A stretch of DNA of 64,000 nt, taken from NCBI RefSeq assembly GCF_019175385.1, contig NC_083340.1, forward strand, positions 17,558,336-17,622,335, given 5' to 3'. Made by a program: the position numbers and the translations under genes. This document shows, one piece after another, positions 34,540 to 45,822 of the stretch. The stretch's first letter is position 1. Each line of letters starts with the position of its first letter. This DNA comes from Lycium barbarum (Eukaryota > Streptophyta > Magnoliopsida > Solanales > Solanaceae). The notes beneath the pieces were generated by a model. That model ran no database searches. It saw only the letters and a program-made list of their open reading frames with translations, and was not told where the DNA came from.

Positions 34540-37500
34540 ATGCCTCCAAAAATGGCGACAGCGGCCCAAAAGGCCAAGGCAGCAGCTGTGGGAGAGACTA
34601 GTCGTGCCCAGAGGGGTACCAGGGCCCATGCACATATTGCTCCTGATATTTTGCCCCCGGCAGAGGGCTCTTCCACACCGCCACACGTAGAGGAGATTGG
34701 AGCAGCAGCAGCTGCAGGTCGAGGGGCGTCTCCACCGCCAGCTCCCGAGATTCCAGTACCTGAGCCTCCAACTCCACGGCCAGGGACTGAGGATCAGACT
34801 ATGAGAGAGGCAGTCCAGCTATTGACCAGACTTGTGGCGGGACAGGTTCAGGGGCACGGATTGGGAGGTGACCGAGCATATAGGCGTGACAGTTCGAGAG
34901 CTCGTGAGTTCTTGACTTGTGGCCCTCCCGAGTTCTTCGGGACAAAGCCCGAGGAGGATCCTGAGGAGTTTATCAGGAAGATGCAGCGCACTTTACGGCT
35001 GATTAATGCTTCCGAGACAGAGTCAGTTGCGTTGGCCTCGTACCGGTTGTATGATGTGGCGGCTAATTGGTACGAGTCATGGGAGTTATCTAGAGGGGAC
35101 GGCGCTCCCCCAGCAGCTTGGGATGATTTTTCTCAGGCTTTTCTTAGCCATTTTCTGCCTCCGGAGTTACGGCGGGCCAAGGCTGACAGATTCTTATTAC
35201 TGAGACAAAGGGGCCGCAGCGTCCGAGAGTACAGTATGGAGTTCGACTCATTGGCCCGATACGCACCTGCTGTGGTATCTACTATGGCTGACAGGATGCA
35301 CAGGTATATTATGGGGCTGGACCGGTATTTTGTCGACAGTTGCTTGGTATTGGCCGCTCAGCCCGATATGGATATTGCCCGGATTCAGGCGCACGCCCAG
35401 GGCATGGAGGACCGGCACAGGGGTCATCAACCCGATAGGAGTCAGGATCGGAGGCAGCCCAAGAGGGCCAGATCATCCGGGTATTCTGGAGATTTTCGGG
35501 GCAGACAGCCTCAGCAGCCGCAGCAGCCTAGCAGATATCCATCCCAGCCGGCACAGAGCGCACCTCCACAGCCTACAGGTTGCAGATTTGATGGCCCAAG
35601 TTATTCAGGAGCAGGCCAAAGCTCCAGGGCTTCAGGTTCGCGGTCAGATAGGGGTTCTGGTCAGACGAGGCCACCTAGGCCTCAGTGTTCTTATTGTGGC
35701 AGATACCATCCGGGAAAGTGCTACAGGGCCACCGGTGCATGTTTTTCTTGTGGCCGTCAGGGCCATTCTGTGAGAGATTGCCCGTATAAGGGTAGTTCGG
35801 GCGGTGCAGCGCAGCCTACCGGATCAGCCGCCGGGTCATCATCTTCATCAGTGGCTATGCGCCCTACTGGGTCGGGTACGTCAGCACCGGCGGGTCGCGG
35901 CAGAGGTCGTGGTGGAGCTTCTGGTACTAGCGGTCCTTCGAACCGCATTTATGCTTTGGCCAGCCGCCAGGACCAGGAGGCATCGCCTAATGTCGTTACA
36001 GGTACATTATTGGTTTTCTCTCGGTCTGTGTATGCATTGATTGATCCAGGTTCGACTTTGTCATATATTTCGCCTCTGGTTGCCAGTAAAATTGGTATAA
36101 CGTCTGAACCTATAGAGCCGTTTGAGGTAGCCACACCGATTGGGGACTTTATTGTAGCGAAACAGGTATATAAAGACTGTTCTGTAACTGTATATGGCCC
36201 AGACACTAAGGCCGATCTGGTGGAATTAGATATGATTGAATTTGATGTTATTATGGGAATGGACTGGCTAGCTTCCTGTTATGCTAATGTTGACTGCCAA
36301 AATAAGGCAGTTCGTTTCCAGTTTCCTGGGGAGCCAGTTATAGAATGGGCAGGTAATACTGCATCGCCGAAAGGTAAGTTTATTTCATACCTTAAGGCGA
36401 AGAAAATGATCAGAAAGGGTTATATTTATCATCTGGTTCGGGTACAAGACTTGACAGCAGAAACGCCGACTCTTCAGTCAGTTCCCGTGGTTAATGAATT
36501 TCCAAATGTATTCCCAGATGAGCTTCCAGGCCTTCCTCCAGAGCGGGAGATAGATTTTACTATTGATTTGCTTCCAGATACTCAGCCGATATCTATTCCC
36601 CCGTACAGAATGGCACCGGCAGAATTGAAAGAACTTAAAGAGCAGTTGAAGGATCTGTTAGAAAAAGGCTTCATTAGACCCAGTACTTCGCCTTGGGGAG
36701 CCCCGGTATTATTTGTGCGTAAGAAAGACGGGTCGCTGCGTATGTGTATTGATTATCGACAGCTGAATAAGGTAACCATAAAGAATAAATACCCCCTCCC
36801 CAGAATTGATGATTTGTTTGATCAGTTGCAGGGCGCCAAATATTTTTCGAAGGTAGATCTTCGGTCAGGCTATCATCAGGTACGGGTACGAGAGGCCGAT
36901 ATTCCTAAGACAACATTCCGGACCAGATATGGGCATTATGAATTCAGAGTTATGTCATTTGGGTTAACTAATGCTCCTGCGGTATTCATGGATCTAATGA
37001 ACCGGGTATTCAGGCCATTCTTGAATATGTTCGTAATTGTATTTATCGATGATATTCTGGTGTATTCTCGGTCCGAGGCAGAGCACGCAGATCACCTGAG
37101 AGCGGTATTAGGGGTACTTCGACATCAGAAATTATATGCAAAATTTTCTAAATGTGAATTCTGGCTGGCTTCAGTGGCATTCCTGGGGCATATTATTGCA
37201 GTTGATGGTGTCCGGGTGGATACACAGAAGATTGAGGCCGTGAAGAATTGGCCCAGACCCACGACGCCCACGGAGGTACGTAGTTTTCTGGGGTTAGCAG
37301 GCTATTACAGGAGATTTGTGGAAACGTTTGCTTCGATTTCAGCGCCTTTGACAAGGCTAACCCAGAAGGGAGCCAAGTTCCAGTGGATTGATGCTTGTGA
37401 ACGAAGCTTCCAGATGCTGAAAGAGAAGCTGACTACAGCTCCAGTTCTGACTCTTCCCGAGGGACCAGACGGGTATGTTATTTATTGTGATGCTTCTGGT

Positions 37501-39459
37501 GTGGGGTTAGGCTGTGTATTGATGCAGCACGGCCGAGTTATAGCTTATGCGTCCCGACAGCTCAAAAAGCATGAAAAGAATTATCCTACCCACGATCTGG
37601 AGCTTGCAGCAGTGATTCATGCCCTGAAGATATGGAGACATTATTTATATGTCGTCCATGTTGATATCTATACAGATCATAAGAGTCTCCAGTATATTTT
37701 TAAGCAGAAAGAGCTAAATTTGCGGCAGCGGAGGTGGCTGGAGCTCCTGAAAGATTATGATGTGGATATCTTGTATCATCCGGGCAAGGCTAATGTTGTT
37801 GCAGATGCGCTCAGCCGGAAATCTATGGGCAGCTTGGCAGAGTTACAGCCAGACAAGAGAGAGATAGCCCGTGATATTCAGCAGTTGGCTAGTCTTGGGG
37901 TTCGTCTGGCCGATTCTGGAGATACACGGATTTCTGTCCGAGGGGTTTTTGAATCATCTATTAAGGAAGATATCAAGCGGTACCAATATGAAGATCCTGT
38001 TTTAGCTCGATACAGAGACACTGCCCATGAAAAGGAGAAGACTCCGTTCGAGTTTACACCTGACGGAACCTTACTATACAGAGGCAGGTTGTGTGTACCT
38101 GATATTGCAGGGCTACGGCAGCAGGTTATGGGCGAGGCACATTATGCTCGCTATTCTGTTCATCCTGGTTCTACAAAGATGTACCATGATCTTAGATGCC
38201 TATACTGGTGGGATGGTATGAAACGGGATATCGCAGAGTTCGTCGCCCAGTGTCCAAATTGTCAGCAGGTCAAAATTGAACATCAAAAACCGGGTGGACT
38301 GTTGCAGGAAATGGAAATTCCGACGTGGAAGTGGGAGATCATTAATATGGACTTCATTACAGTTTTGCCTCGCACTCCACGGAAGTATGATTCCATCTGG
38401 GTTATTGTTGATAGGCTGACAAAATCAGCCCATTTTCTCCCCGTCAGAACTACTTATTCCGCTGAGGATTATGCCAGGCTTTATATTAAAGAAATTGTGC
38501 GACTTCATGGAGTTCCTATATCTATTATCACTGACAGAGGTGCCTAGTTCACGACGAACTTCTGGAGGTCTTTTCAGGAGGGATTAGGGACTCAGCTGAG
38601 CCTGAGCACAGCTTTCCATCCTTAGAGTGACGGACAGGCTGAACGCACTATCCAGACGCTTGAAGATATGTTGCGGGCCTGTGTTATTGATTTCAGAGGT
38701 CGCTGGGAGGATCACTTGCCATTGATTGAATTTGCTTATAACAACAGTTACCATTCCAGCATCCAGATGGCTCCGTACGAGGCTTTGTATGGCAGGAAAT
38801 GCAGGTCACCTATTGGCTGGTTTGATATTGGCGAGATAGAATTAATCGGCCCAGATATGATCCAGCAGGCAGTTGATAAGGTGAAACTTATCCGGGAGCG
38901 ACTATTGGCAACCCAGAGTCGACAGAAATCATACGCTGATAAACGGCGTCGTCCTTTGGAATTCCAGGTTGGTGATTGGGTATTTCTAAAGGTATCGCCT
39001 ATGAAAGGCGTAATGTGGTTCGGCAGAAAGGGTAAGCTTAGTCCGCGTTATATTGGGCCTTATCTGATTGTGCGGAAAATTGGAAATATCGCCTATGAGT
39101 TAGATCTGCCATCTGATTTGGAAGCGGTACATCCGGTATTCCATGTGTCTATGCTCCGCAAGTGTATTGGTGATCCCTCCAGAATATTTTCTGCGGATGA
39201 CATTCAAGTGACGGAGCAGTTATCTTACGAGGAGCAGCCCGTAGCCATCTTAGACCGCCAGGTAAGGAAGCTCCGGAACAAAGATGTAGCCTCTATTAAG
39301 GTGCTGTGGTGGAACAACAACAGGGAAGAAATGACCTGGGAGGCCGAAGAGGAAATGAAGAAGAAATATCCTCATTTGTTCCCTATGCTCACAGGTAATC
39401 TTGAATCCTTGCTTAATTCTATTTCAATAATGAATGTGTGTCATATGTGCTGTCTATGA
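34540..39459 (+). pseudogene. Gypsy gag-pol polyprotein with two premature stops
   Basis: One frame of 1639 codons from ATG at 34540 to TGA at 39457-39459, broken by TAG at 38545-38547 and 38623-38625. Both would be Gln codons in the family (GA-Q-F and HP-Q-SDGQ). By residue: gag about 130-260; zinc knuckle [14 protein letters not shown] near 400; protease site [13 protein letters not shown] near 498 (DPGS, not the common D(S/T)G); reverse transcriptase from about 670 with FIDDILVYS near 834; RNase H with [12 protein letters not shown] near 980 and YTDHKSL; integrase zinc site with CPNC near 1238; catalytic Asp at NMDF and TDRG; Glu at DGQAER after the stops; chromodomain-like segment (VLWWNNNREEMTWEAEEEM) near 1585. 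The stops fall between the second Asp and the Glu of the DDE triad, so the translated integrase is dead. Confidence 0.92.
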
Positions 39460-39540
39460 ACATAAACTCCCCCAAAGTATTTTCAGACCCTATAAGACTA
39501 ATTTAACATTCGAGGACGAATGTTCTAAAGGGGGAGAGGA

Positions 39541-42500
39541 TGTTATATCCCGTGTTTTCACACGTTGGAAAAATTTAGAAATAATCTTGACTTGTAAGAA
39601 ATAAGGTCATAGTTGATTTTTATTTGACATCGGATTTGTGCATGAAAGACTATTGTTGTGAAAGTGTGGGATAAGGCTAAGGGTAAATTTAGAATTTTGG
39701 AAATTAGTTTCGGGAATTACAAATGTGATCTATAAGTCATTGGGCCAAAATATTGGAATAGAAATTAAGGCCCAATGCTTAAGGGGGTGGCCGGCCATGG
39801 TGAGGCCCAACCCATGGCCACTAATTAATTCTCCATGTGTTAATAATAATATGAGTCATACTCTTTAGAAGGTTCATGAAATTAAAAGAAGAGAAAACAA
39901 AAGAAACAAGAGCAAAGAAACAAGAGGGAGTTTCGGCCCTAGCTTGGAAAATTACCCCCTCCAAATCTTGCCTCCAAAATTATTTTCTTGTTGGAATCCT
40001 ACTAATTCAAGGTCCCTTCTCAACTTGGTGTAGTTGTCTTGGAGGAAGGAGCCCTTGGTTCATCAAATTGATTATATACTCAAGTGAAGAAGATTAGGGA
40101 AAAGGGTAAGAATTCATCCCTATTTATTGTGTTATGAAGTCTTGTTTGTGTTGTAGTATGTGGGAATGAGTTGATTGTATGGAAAAATGGAAGTTTGCAA
40201 AATGGGTATGGAATATAGAATGTGGCCGTGTGTGTGTGTGTTAATGTGTAAGTGAAATGAGTTGAAATTTATGTTGTATTCTAGTTGTGTGTATGATGGA
40301 ATTCATATGGAGAATGAAAGTTGAATAAATTTGGTTGAAGTTGAAATATAGGGGTTTGGCCGTGTGGTATGGTGTTGGTAGGATGCTAATGAATTAATTT
40401 TGTTTAATGTGTTAGTTGTGTTATTGTGATGCTTGCAATGTAAATGAAGATAAAATGATATAAGCTTGTATTGAAATGGAATGTAGAAGCTTATGTCGTT
40501 TTACTACGATCTTACGACATTGCGAAAATGAAGTTGTTAGGTTGCAAGTCATGATGATTATTGATGAATTTGGAAGATGAAAACATGTCATGAATATGTA
40601 TGCCAAAGATTAGAAGCTTTGGATGAAATATGACTTTGGCGGAAAGTTTGTATATTATGTATATCGTGTGTATAATTTAAGGAAGCGATATGAAATGCTT
40701 CTAATCTATATTGTGATGATCTTGATTGATAATGAATGTGAAATCATTGATATTAGTTTAAAGATTTAGGTTGGGGTGAAGGTTATGTCACTTTGTTAGA
40801 ATGATGGCTAGTTGAAGGATATTGTGTCTCTAATGTTTGTTGTTGATGTTGATGTTGTTGTTTGGGTTGTTGTTGATGGTTTTGAGCCGAGTTGAATTCT
40901 CTGGGGTGCTATATGTATAGGGGAAGTGTTGCCGAAATTTCGGTAGGCAAGTATGCATTAAGTTGAATTTGTGGCATCCATAACTCATAATTGGTAAATG
41001 TGACCATTTACAGATTTTCGACGAAACGGGAAGTGAGCTTGGATAGGCTTAAAAAGCTCAAAAGGTATGTAAAGCTATCCTGAGTCTTCTTTTGGCATGT
41101 CCTAGAAGTATTAGGATCGGATTAACGCCTCGGAGGATATTCTGCTCATCGGAATCCGCGTCTGAAATTGTTACATTTTCGTTCAATAGAATTGAACCCT
41201 TTTTGTATGCTTTCTTGAAAATTATGCAAACTTTCCCCAAACTTTATGAAAAGTTATAGAATGTCCGTAGAACCTTCGTAGGTGACCCCATAAGCTGAAA
41301 ACGCGTAATTGGAGCCCACCGCCTTGTTTGTTCCGAGGTGGGCCCACTATTCCCGGTTTTACCCTTATTGTACTTAAGGCCTGTTTTCGAACGGTTTTGA
41401 AAGGAATGTTCTGACTGCTCTTTTAACTACTAAACAAAAACTATTTTAAATATTTCCTTAAGTCTTATGAATCGTTTTGTCACTTGGAACGACTTCAGAA
41501 AGGTTATGCTTTTGTAATTCATTATGACATCTGAAACCCACTTATTACAATCCCGTCTGACTTCATTAAATTGGTTTGTCATTGATATGCCTCATCGAGT
41601 CCTTGAAAATATTTATGATATTTTAACTGCATTTAGTTTCTCACTACTCCATTCGTGGATGCCCCAATGTTTCCCACACTGAGCCCGGGCCAGGATATGT
41701 TGTCAAGCGTGATCCTTTGCATTGTTCGCCGTGCTTCGATGTGAGGGGGCAGGTATACGCGTACATGGGTTTGTGGAGTATGCTGTGCCATGTACGCTTG
41801 TTCTGATATGATTTATTATGGCCATCTGATATGACTTATTATGTTACGGGGTTATGCCCCTATTCTGATTCTTCTGTGTTGTGGCACCAGCGTCGGGAGG
41901 GTGGCCACGTTCTGTCTGCCGAGTCCCTTGGCAGGGGCCAGATTTGATATGACATATGTTTCTGTACACACTCTACATGTTTTGGAAATATGTATTTGAT
42001 ACTTTGGATTTTCTACTCACTTTTCTGTACATTCTGTCCCAGTTATGATTTTGTTTCTGTAATCCAGGCTTTACATATTCAGTACATATTTCGTACTGAC
42101 CCCCTTTCTTCGGGGGCTGCGTTTTCATGCCGCGCAGGTACCGACGACAGGTTTGCTGATTCGTCCGCTTAGGATCTTATTCTGCTATTTTGGAGCGCTC
42201 TTTTATTCAGAGCTATCTTTTGGTATAGTCTGTCACCTCTATATATGTATATTCTCGTTCATGGGTACGGCGGGGCCCTGTCCCGTCATATGATTCTGTC
42301 GGTCTATTTAGAGGTCTGTGGACATGTTTGTGGGTTGGGGTCTTTCTGTACAGTTGTGTGCTTATGTTGTGTTTGGGCGATCCCCTTTCGCCGCGGCGGC
42401 CGGTCCGCATATATTTAAATGTTGCTCTGTTGGCCCTGTGTGGCCTTTGTTGGTATTTTCTGCGTGCAGGGTATATTGGGTAGTCCGTAAAACAAAGGAA

Positions 42501-42666
42501 ACTCTGCCGAAATTTTTTTCTGGAAATTGACTAAATTTGAAATAAAGCCTTGTCGGCTTCTGCTATATGCTAGAATGCGTTTGATACAATTTGAGATAGC
42601 ATTGATAGATGCGTTAGGGTGCCCAGATCGGGCACTAGTCACGGCCTACGGGGTTGGGTCGTGACA
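39541..42666 (+). repeat. Gypsy 3' LTR (3126 bp)
   Basis: Direct copy of 31211-34336, preceded by the polypurine tract and followed by the second CCAGG. Confidence 0.92.
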
Positions 42667-42671
42667 CCAGG

Positions 42672-44224
42672 TCCCCCATACCTCGTAATCCGTTGGATGC
42701 GCGACGTGACCCGAATTGGAAATTGGCCATGAATGATGAATATGATGCTCTTATTAAAAATAAGACGTGGGAGTTGGTACCCCGTCCACCTAATGTGAAT
42801 GTTATTCGGTCTATGTGGATTTTTACTCATAAAGAAAAGTCTAATGGTGATTTTGAGAGGCATAAAGCCCGTCTTGTAGGTGATGGCAAAACACAGCAGG
42901 TTGGCATTGATTGTGGTGAGACTTTCAGTCTGGTCGTAAAGCCAGCTACGATTCGCACTGTTTTAAGTCTAGCTCTCTCTAAGCATTGGCCCATTCATCA
43001 GTTGGATGTCAAAAATGCATTTCTTCATGGCGAGCTCAAGGAGACAGTATATATGCATCAGCCAATGGGTTTTCGAGACCCATCTCATCCCGATTATGTG
43101 TGCTTGTTGCGCAAGTCCTTATACAGGCTTAAACAAGCACCGAGAGCTTGGTATAAAAGATTTGCTGACTTTGTTTATTCCATTGGTTTTGTTAATAGCA
43201 GGTCCGACAACTCATTGTTCATCTACAACAAAGGTTCCGACTTGGCTTACCTTTTACTATATGTGGATGATATTATTCTTACTGCTTCTTCAGATACTCT
43301 CCGCTGTTCGATTATGGACCTTCTTGGCTCAGAATTTGCAATGAAGGACCTAGGTCCTTTGAATTATTTTCTTGGCATTGCGGTGACCTATCACAAGGGT
43401 GGTATGTTTCTTTCACAACGAAGTTATGCTACGGAGATTATTGAGTGTGCAGGCATGTCCTCGTGTAAGCCTTCTTCCACTCCGGTTGACACTAAACCGA
43501 AGGTTAGTGCCGCTTCTGGCGATCTTTGTGCAGATCCCACTCATTTCCGGAGTCTTGCAGGTGCTCTTCAGTATCTTACCTTCACCAGACCGGATATTTC
43601 TTATGCCGTGCAGCAGATTTGTCTTCATATGCATGCTCCACGAGATACGCATATGCTTGCTCTTAAACGGATTATTCGGTATATTCAGGGTACTCTTGAT
43701 CATGGTTTGCATCTCTATCCATCTTCGGTTACTGATTTGGTTTCGTATACTGATGCTGACTGGGGGGATGTCCCGACACACGACGTTCAACGTCGGGTTA
43801 TTGCGTGTTTTTGGGAGACAATTTGATATCTTGGTCATCCAAACGCCAACCTACTCTTTCCTGCTCCAGTGCGGAAGCAGAATATGGGGGGGTTGCTAAT
43901 GTTGTCTCTGAATCATGCTGGCTACGTAACCTACTCTTGGAGCTACATTGTCCGATCCCTAAGGCTACTTTGGTGTATTGCGATAATGTCAGTGCTATTT
44001 ACTTGTCAGGGAATCCAGTCCAGCATCAGCGCACCAAGCACATTGAGATGGATATCCATTTTGTTCGTGAGAAGGTGGCGCGCGGCCAAGTACGTGTCCT
44101 TCATGTTCCGTCCCGATATCAGCTCGCCGATATTTTCACTAAAGGACTGCCACAGGTCTTATTTGAGGATTTTCGAGACAGTCTCAGCGTTTGTCAACCT
44201 CCCGTTTCGACTGCGGGGGTATGA
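42672..44224 (+). pseudogene. Copia reverse transcriptase and RNase H (3' part of pol), frameshifted
   Basis: Resumes the pol frame after the Gypsy insertion with SPIPRNPLDARRDPNWKLAM. Reverse transcriptase motifs include QLDVKNAFLHGEL, LKQAPRAWY and the catalytic LLYVDDIIL near 43255. RNase H begins at SYTDADWG. A one-base loss in the G run at 43762-43767 shifts the frame; the correct continuation ([20 protein letters not shown]) is read from the other frame from about 43770, with EAEYGGVAN where EYRG is more usual, and ADIFTKGLP before the TGA at 44222-44224. It would copy element RNA into DNA if intact. Confidence 0.9.
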
Positions 44225-44368
44225 TAAATGATGTAAATATGTAGTCATAGAATATTTTGTAAATCTTCTAATTTAGGTTAGTATATTTTGTATCCTAATA
44301 GGACATTGTAACTATGGTATATTTACCAATTCCATCAATGAGAATAATCACGGAATTAATCTCATTCA
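44222..44368 (+). repeat. Copia 3' LTR (147 bp)
   Basis: Preceded by a purine-rich GCGGGGGTA. Its first bases TGA double as the pol stop codon. Followed by TSD AAACC and the rest of small-gene copy 2. Confidence 0.9.
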
Positions 44369-45491
44369 AAACCGAGCCTCAAAGATGTTAGAAACCATCA
44401 AAGAGGAGGAAAGAGAAGCTAGCACAAGCGAGTCACTTTCTCTGAAGAGTTTTTCGCCTTCATCCGCTTATTCTGCTTCATCTTCAAATGCAAAAAATTC
44501 TAAATATTTTCTCAAAGAATTTCAGAGGTCTTTTTCTGTATTTGGCAGCTAAAGTATCTACTTAGGCTTGTTAAGGGTGCTATCAGTTTTTCAATTTCCT
44601 GACCAGTCTACTGATTTCTTTGCTGTTTTCCTTCTGCATTTTTTTTCTTTCTTTTTCTTAGTTACAAAGTCCGCAGAGCTTTGCCTTTGCTGAGACTAGA
44701 TATATATATTGACTGTATGTAACTTCTGTGAGAACAGGATAATTCCTCCATCAAACTGTCAGTAAACTTCCGTTGCTACTTTTTGCAAATATTACCAAGT
44801 TCAGTCCTGCCATGAAATTGTTATGCACAGTTTATTTCTGTTTCTTCTATACATAAGTAATACATTTTACTTCAACAAAATAATCACTATGGAAGGCCTA
44901 ATACAAGCATTTGATAACATGCTATAGCTCAGTGAAATCAACTATGTACATCTAATTACAGCAGAATGCAAGAATGTAGTAACATTCATACTAAAACAAA
45001 CAATTAAGTATCTTTACCTTGAAAAAACCTATTGCTCCCCTCAAACAATTCATAGTGGTGCTTTCCCCCAAACCACAAGAAACATAATTCTTAACATGTG
45101 AGTCATTTCACCCTCCGACATCAAAATTCCAACTTGCCTCCCCCCCCCCCCCCCTCCCCCCACCCCACACACACACCCATCACTTTCCTCCTCCTCGTTT
45201 CCTCTGTGAGTCAAATTAACAAAAACAATACAATTTTTTAAATAATTTCGTAAATAGACTAAGCGCATGTGGGAGTAACACTTTAAGAATTAGTTTATTT
45301 CAAAGTTCTGGTGGACGAAAAGCTGATGTTAACGGTGTTTGGGGAAATTACCACACATAAGCATACTCTGCAGTAACGTTTTACCATCTGGCTAAATTTC
45401 TCTAAAGACATTGAGTGGAGCTTGTTTTAGCGACATTATAAAGTTTTACGTAATCCCGAGTCACTTTTTTTTTTTTTTTGAAACTGGTAAC

Positions 45492-45779
45492 TGTCACGAC
45501 CCAACCCCGTAGGCCATGACTAGTGCCCGAGCTGGACACTTTTATACGTACCTGTTAGCTATAATCAACCCGAAACTAAACATAATATGGAAACTTGTAA
45601 AAGCAAAACGTCGTCTCAGAACTGTCACATATATATACATCAAGGTAACCTGTCTCCTGAGGAGTCACAATCAAACAAGCATGACATAATACGCAAGCCG
45701 GCAAGGCTGCCACTGCATACGGGAACATCCCAAAATATATATATGCAAGTCGACAAGGCTGCTACTACATGCAACATCC

Positions 45780-45822
<43 letters not shown>

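Larger units (their letters stand above)
31211..42666 (+). mobile_element. Gypsy chromovirus (Tekay/Del-like), nested in Copia
   Basis: LTRs of 3126 bp each (31211-34336 and 39541-42666) differ at roughly two dozen sites counted by eye, or about 99% identity. TSD CCAGG lies at 31206-31210 and 42667-42671. The initiator tRNA-Met primer site TGGTATCAGAGCG is at 34341-34353 and the polypurine tract AAAGGGGGAGAGGA is at 39527-39540. One long gag-pol frame ends in a chromodomain-like segment, which places it among chromoviruses; long LTRs and domain order suggest Tekay. Two in-frame stops in integrase make this copy defective. Confidence 0.92.
28172..44368 (+). mobile_element. Copia LTR retrotransposon, interrupted by a Gypsy element
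   Basis: LTRs of 147 bp (28172-28318 and 44222-44368) differ at a single base, and TSD AAACC flanks them. The primer site TGGTATCAGATAT (initiator tRNA-Met type) begins at 28319. A gag-pol frame starts at 28433. Without the nested Gypsy the element is 4.74 kb. Short LTRs, a single gag-pol frame and the reverse transcriptase/RNase H wording (LTFTRPDISYAVQQ, KRIIRYIQGT) suggest the Ale/Retrofit branch of Copia. The pol stop codon overlaps the first bases of the 3' LTR. Three in-frame stops in gag, one frameshift in RNase H and the Gypsy insertion make it inactive. Confidence 0.9.
28099..44552 (+). pseudogene. Small plant protein, copy 2, split by a Copia insertion
   Basis: Codons 1-24 are at 28099-28171, starting MANARIAWFVTEVAPPRF, with two changes (R to W, Q to R) against copy 1. 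The frame resumes after the insertion at 44374 and runs to TAA at 44550-44552, ending KEFQRSFSVFGS. The TSD AAACC sits exactly at the break (28167-28171 and 44369-44373), so removal of 28172-44373 restores an uninterrupted frame in principle. The TATA box is kept at 27969-27975. As it stands the gene would give only an N-terminal fragment fused to LTR sequence. The serine linker is shorter than in copy 1. Confidence 0.8.
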
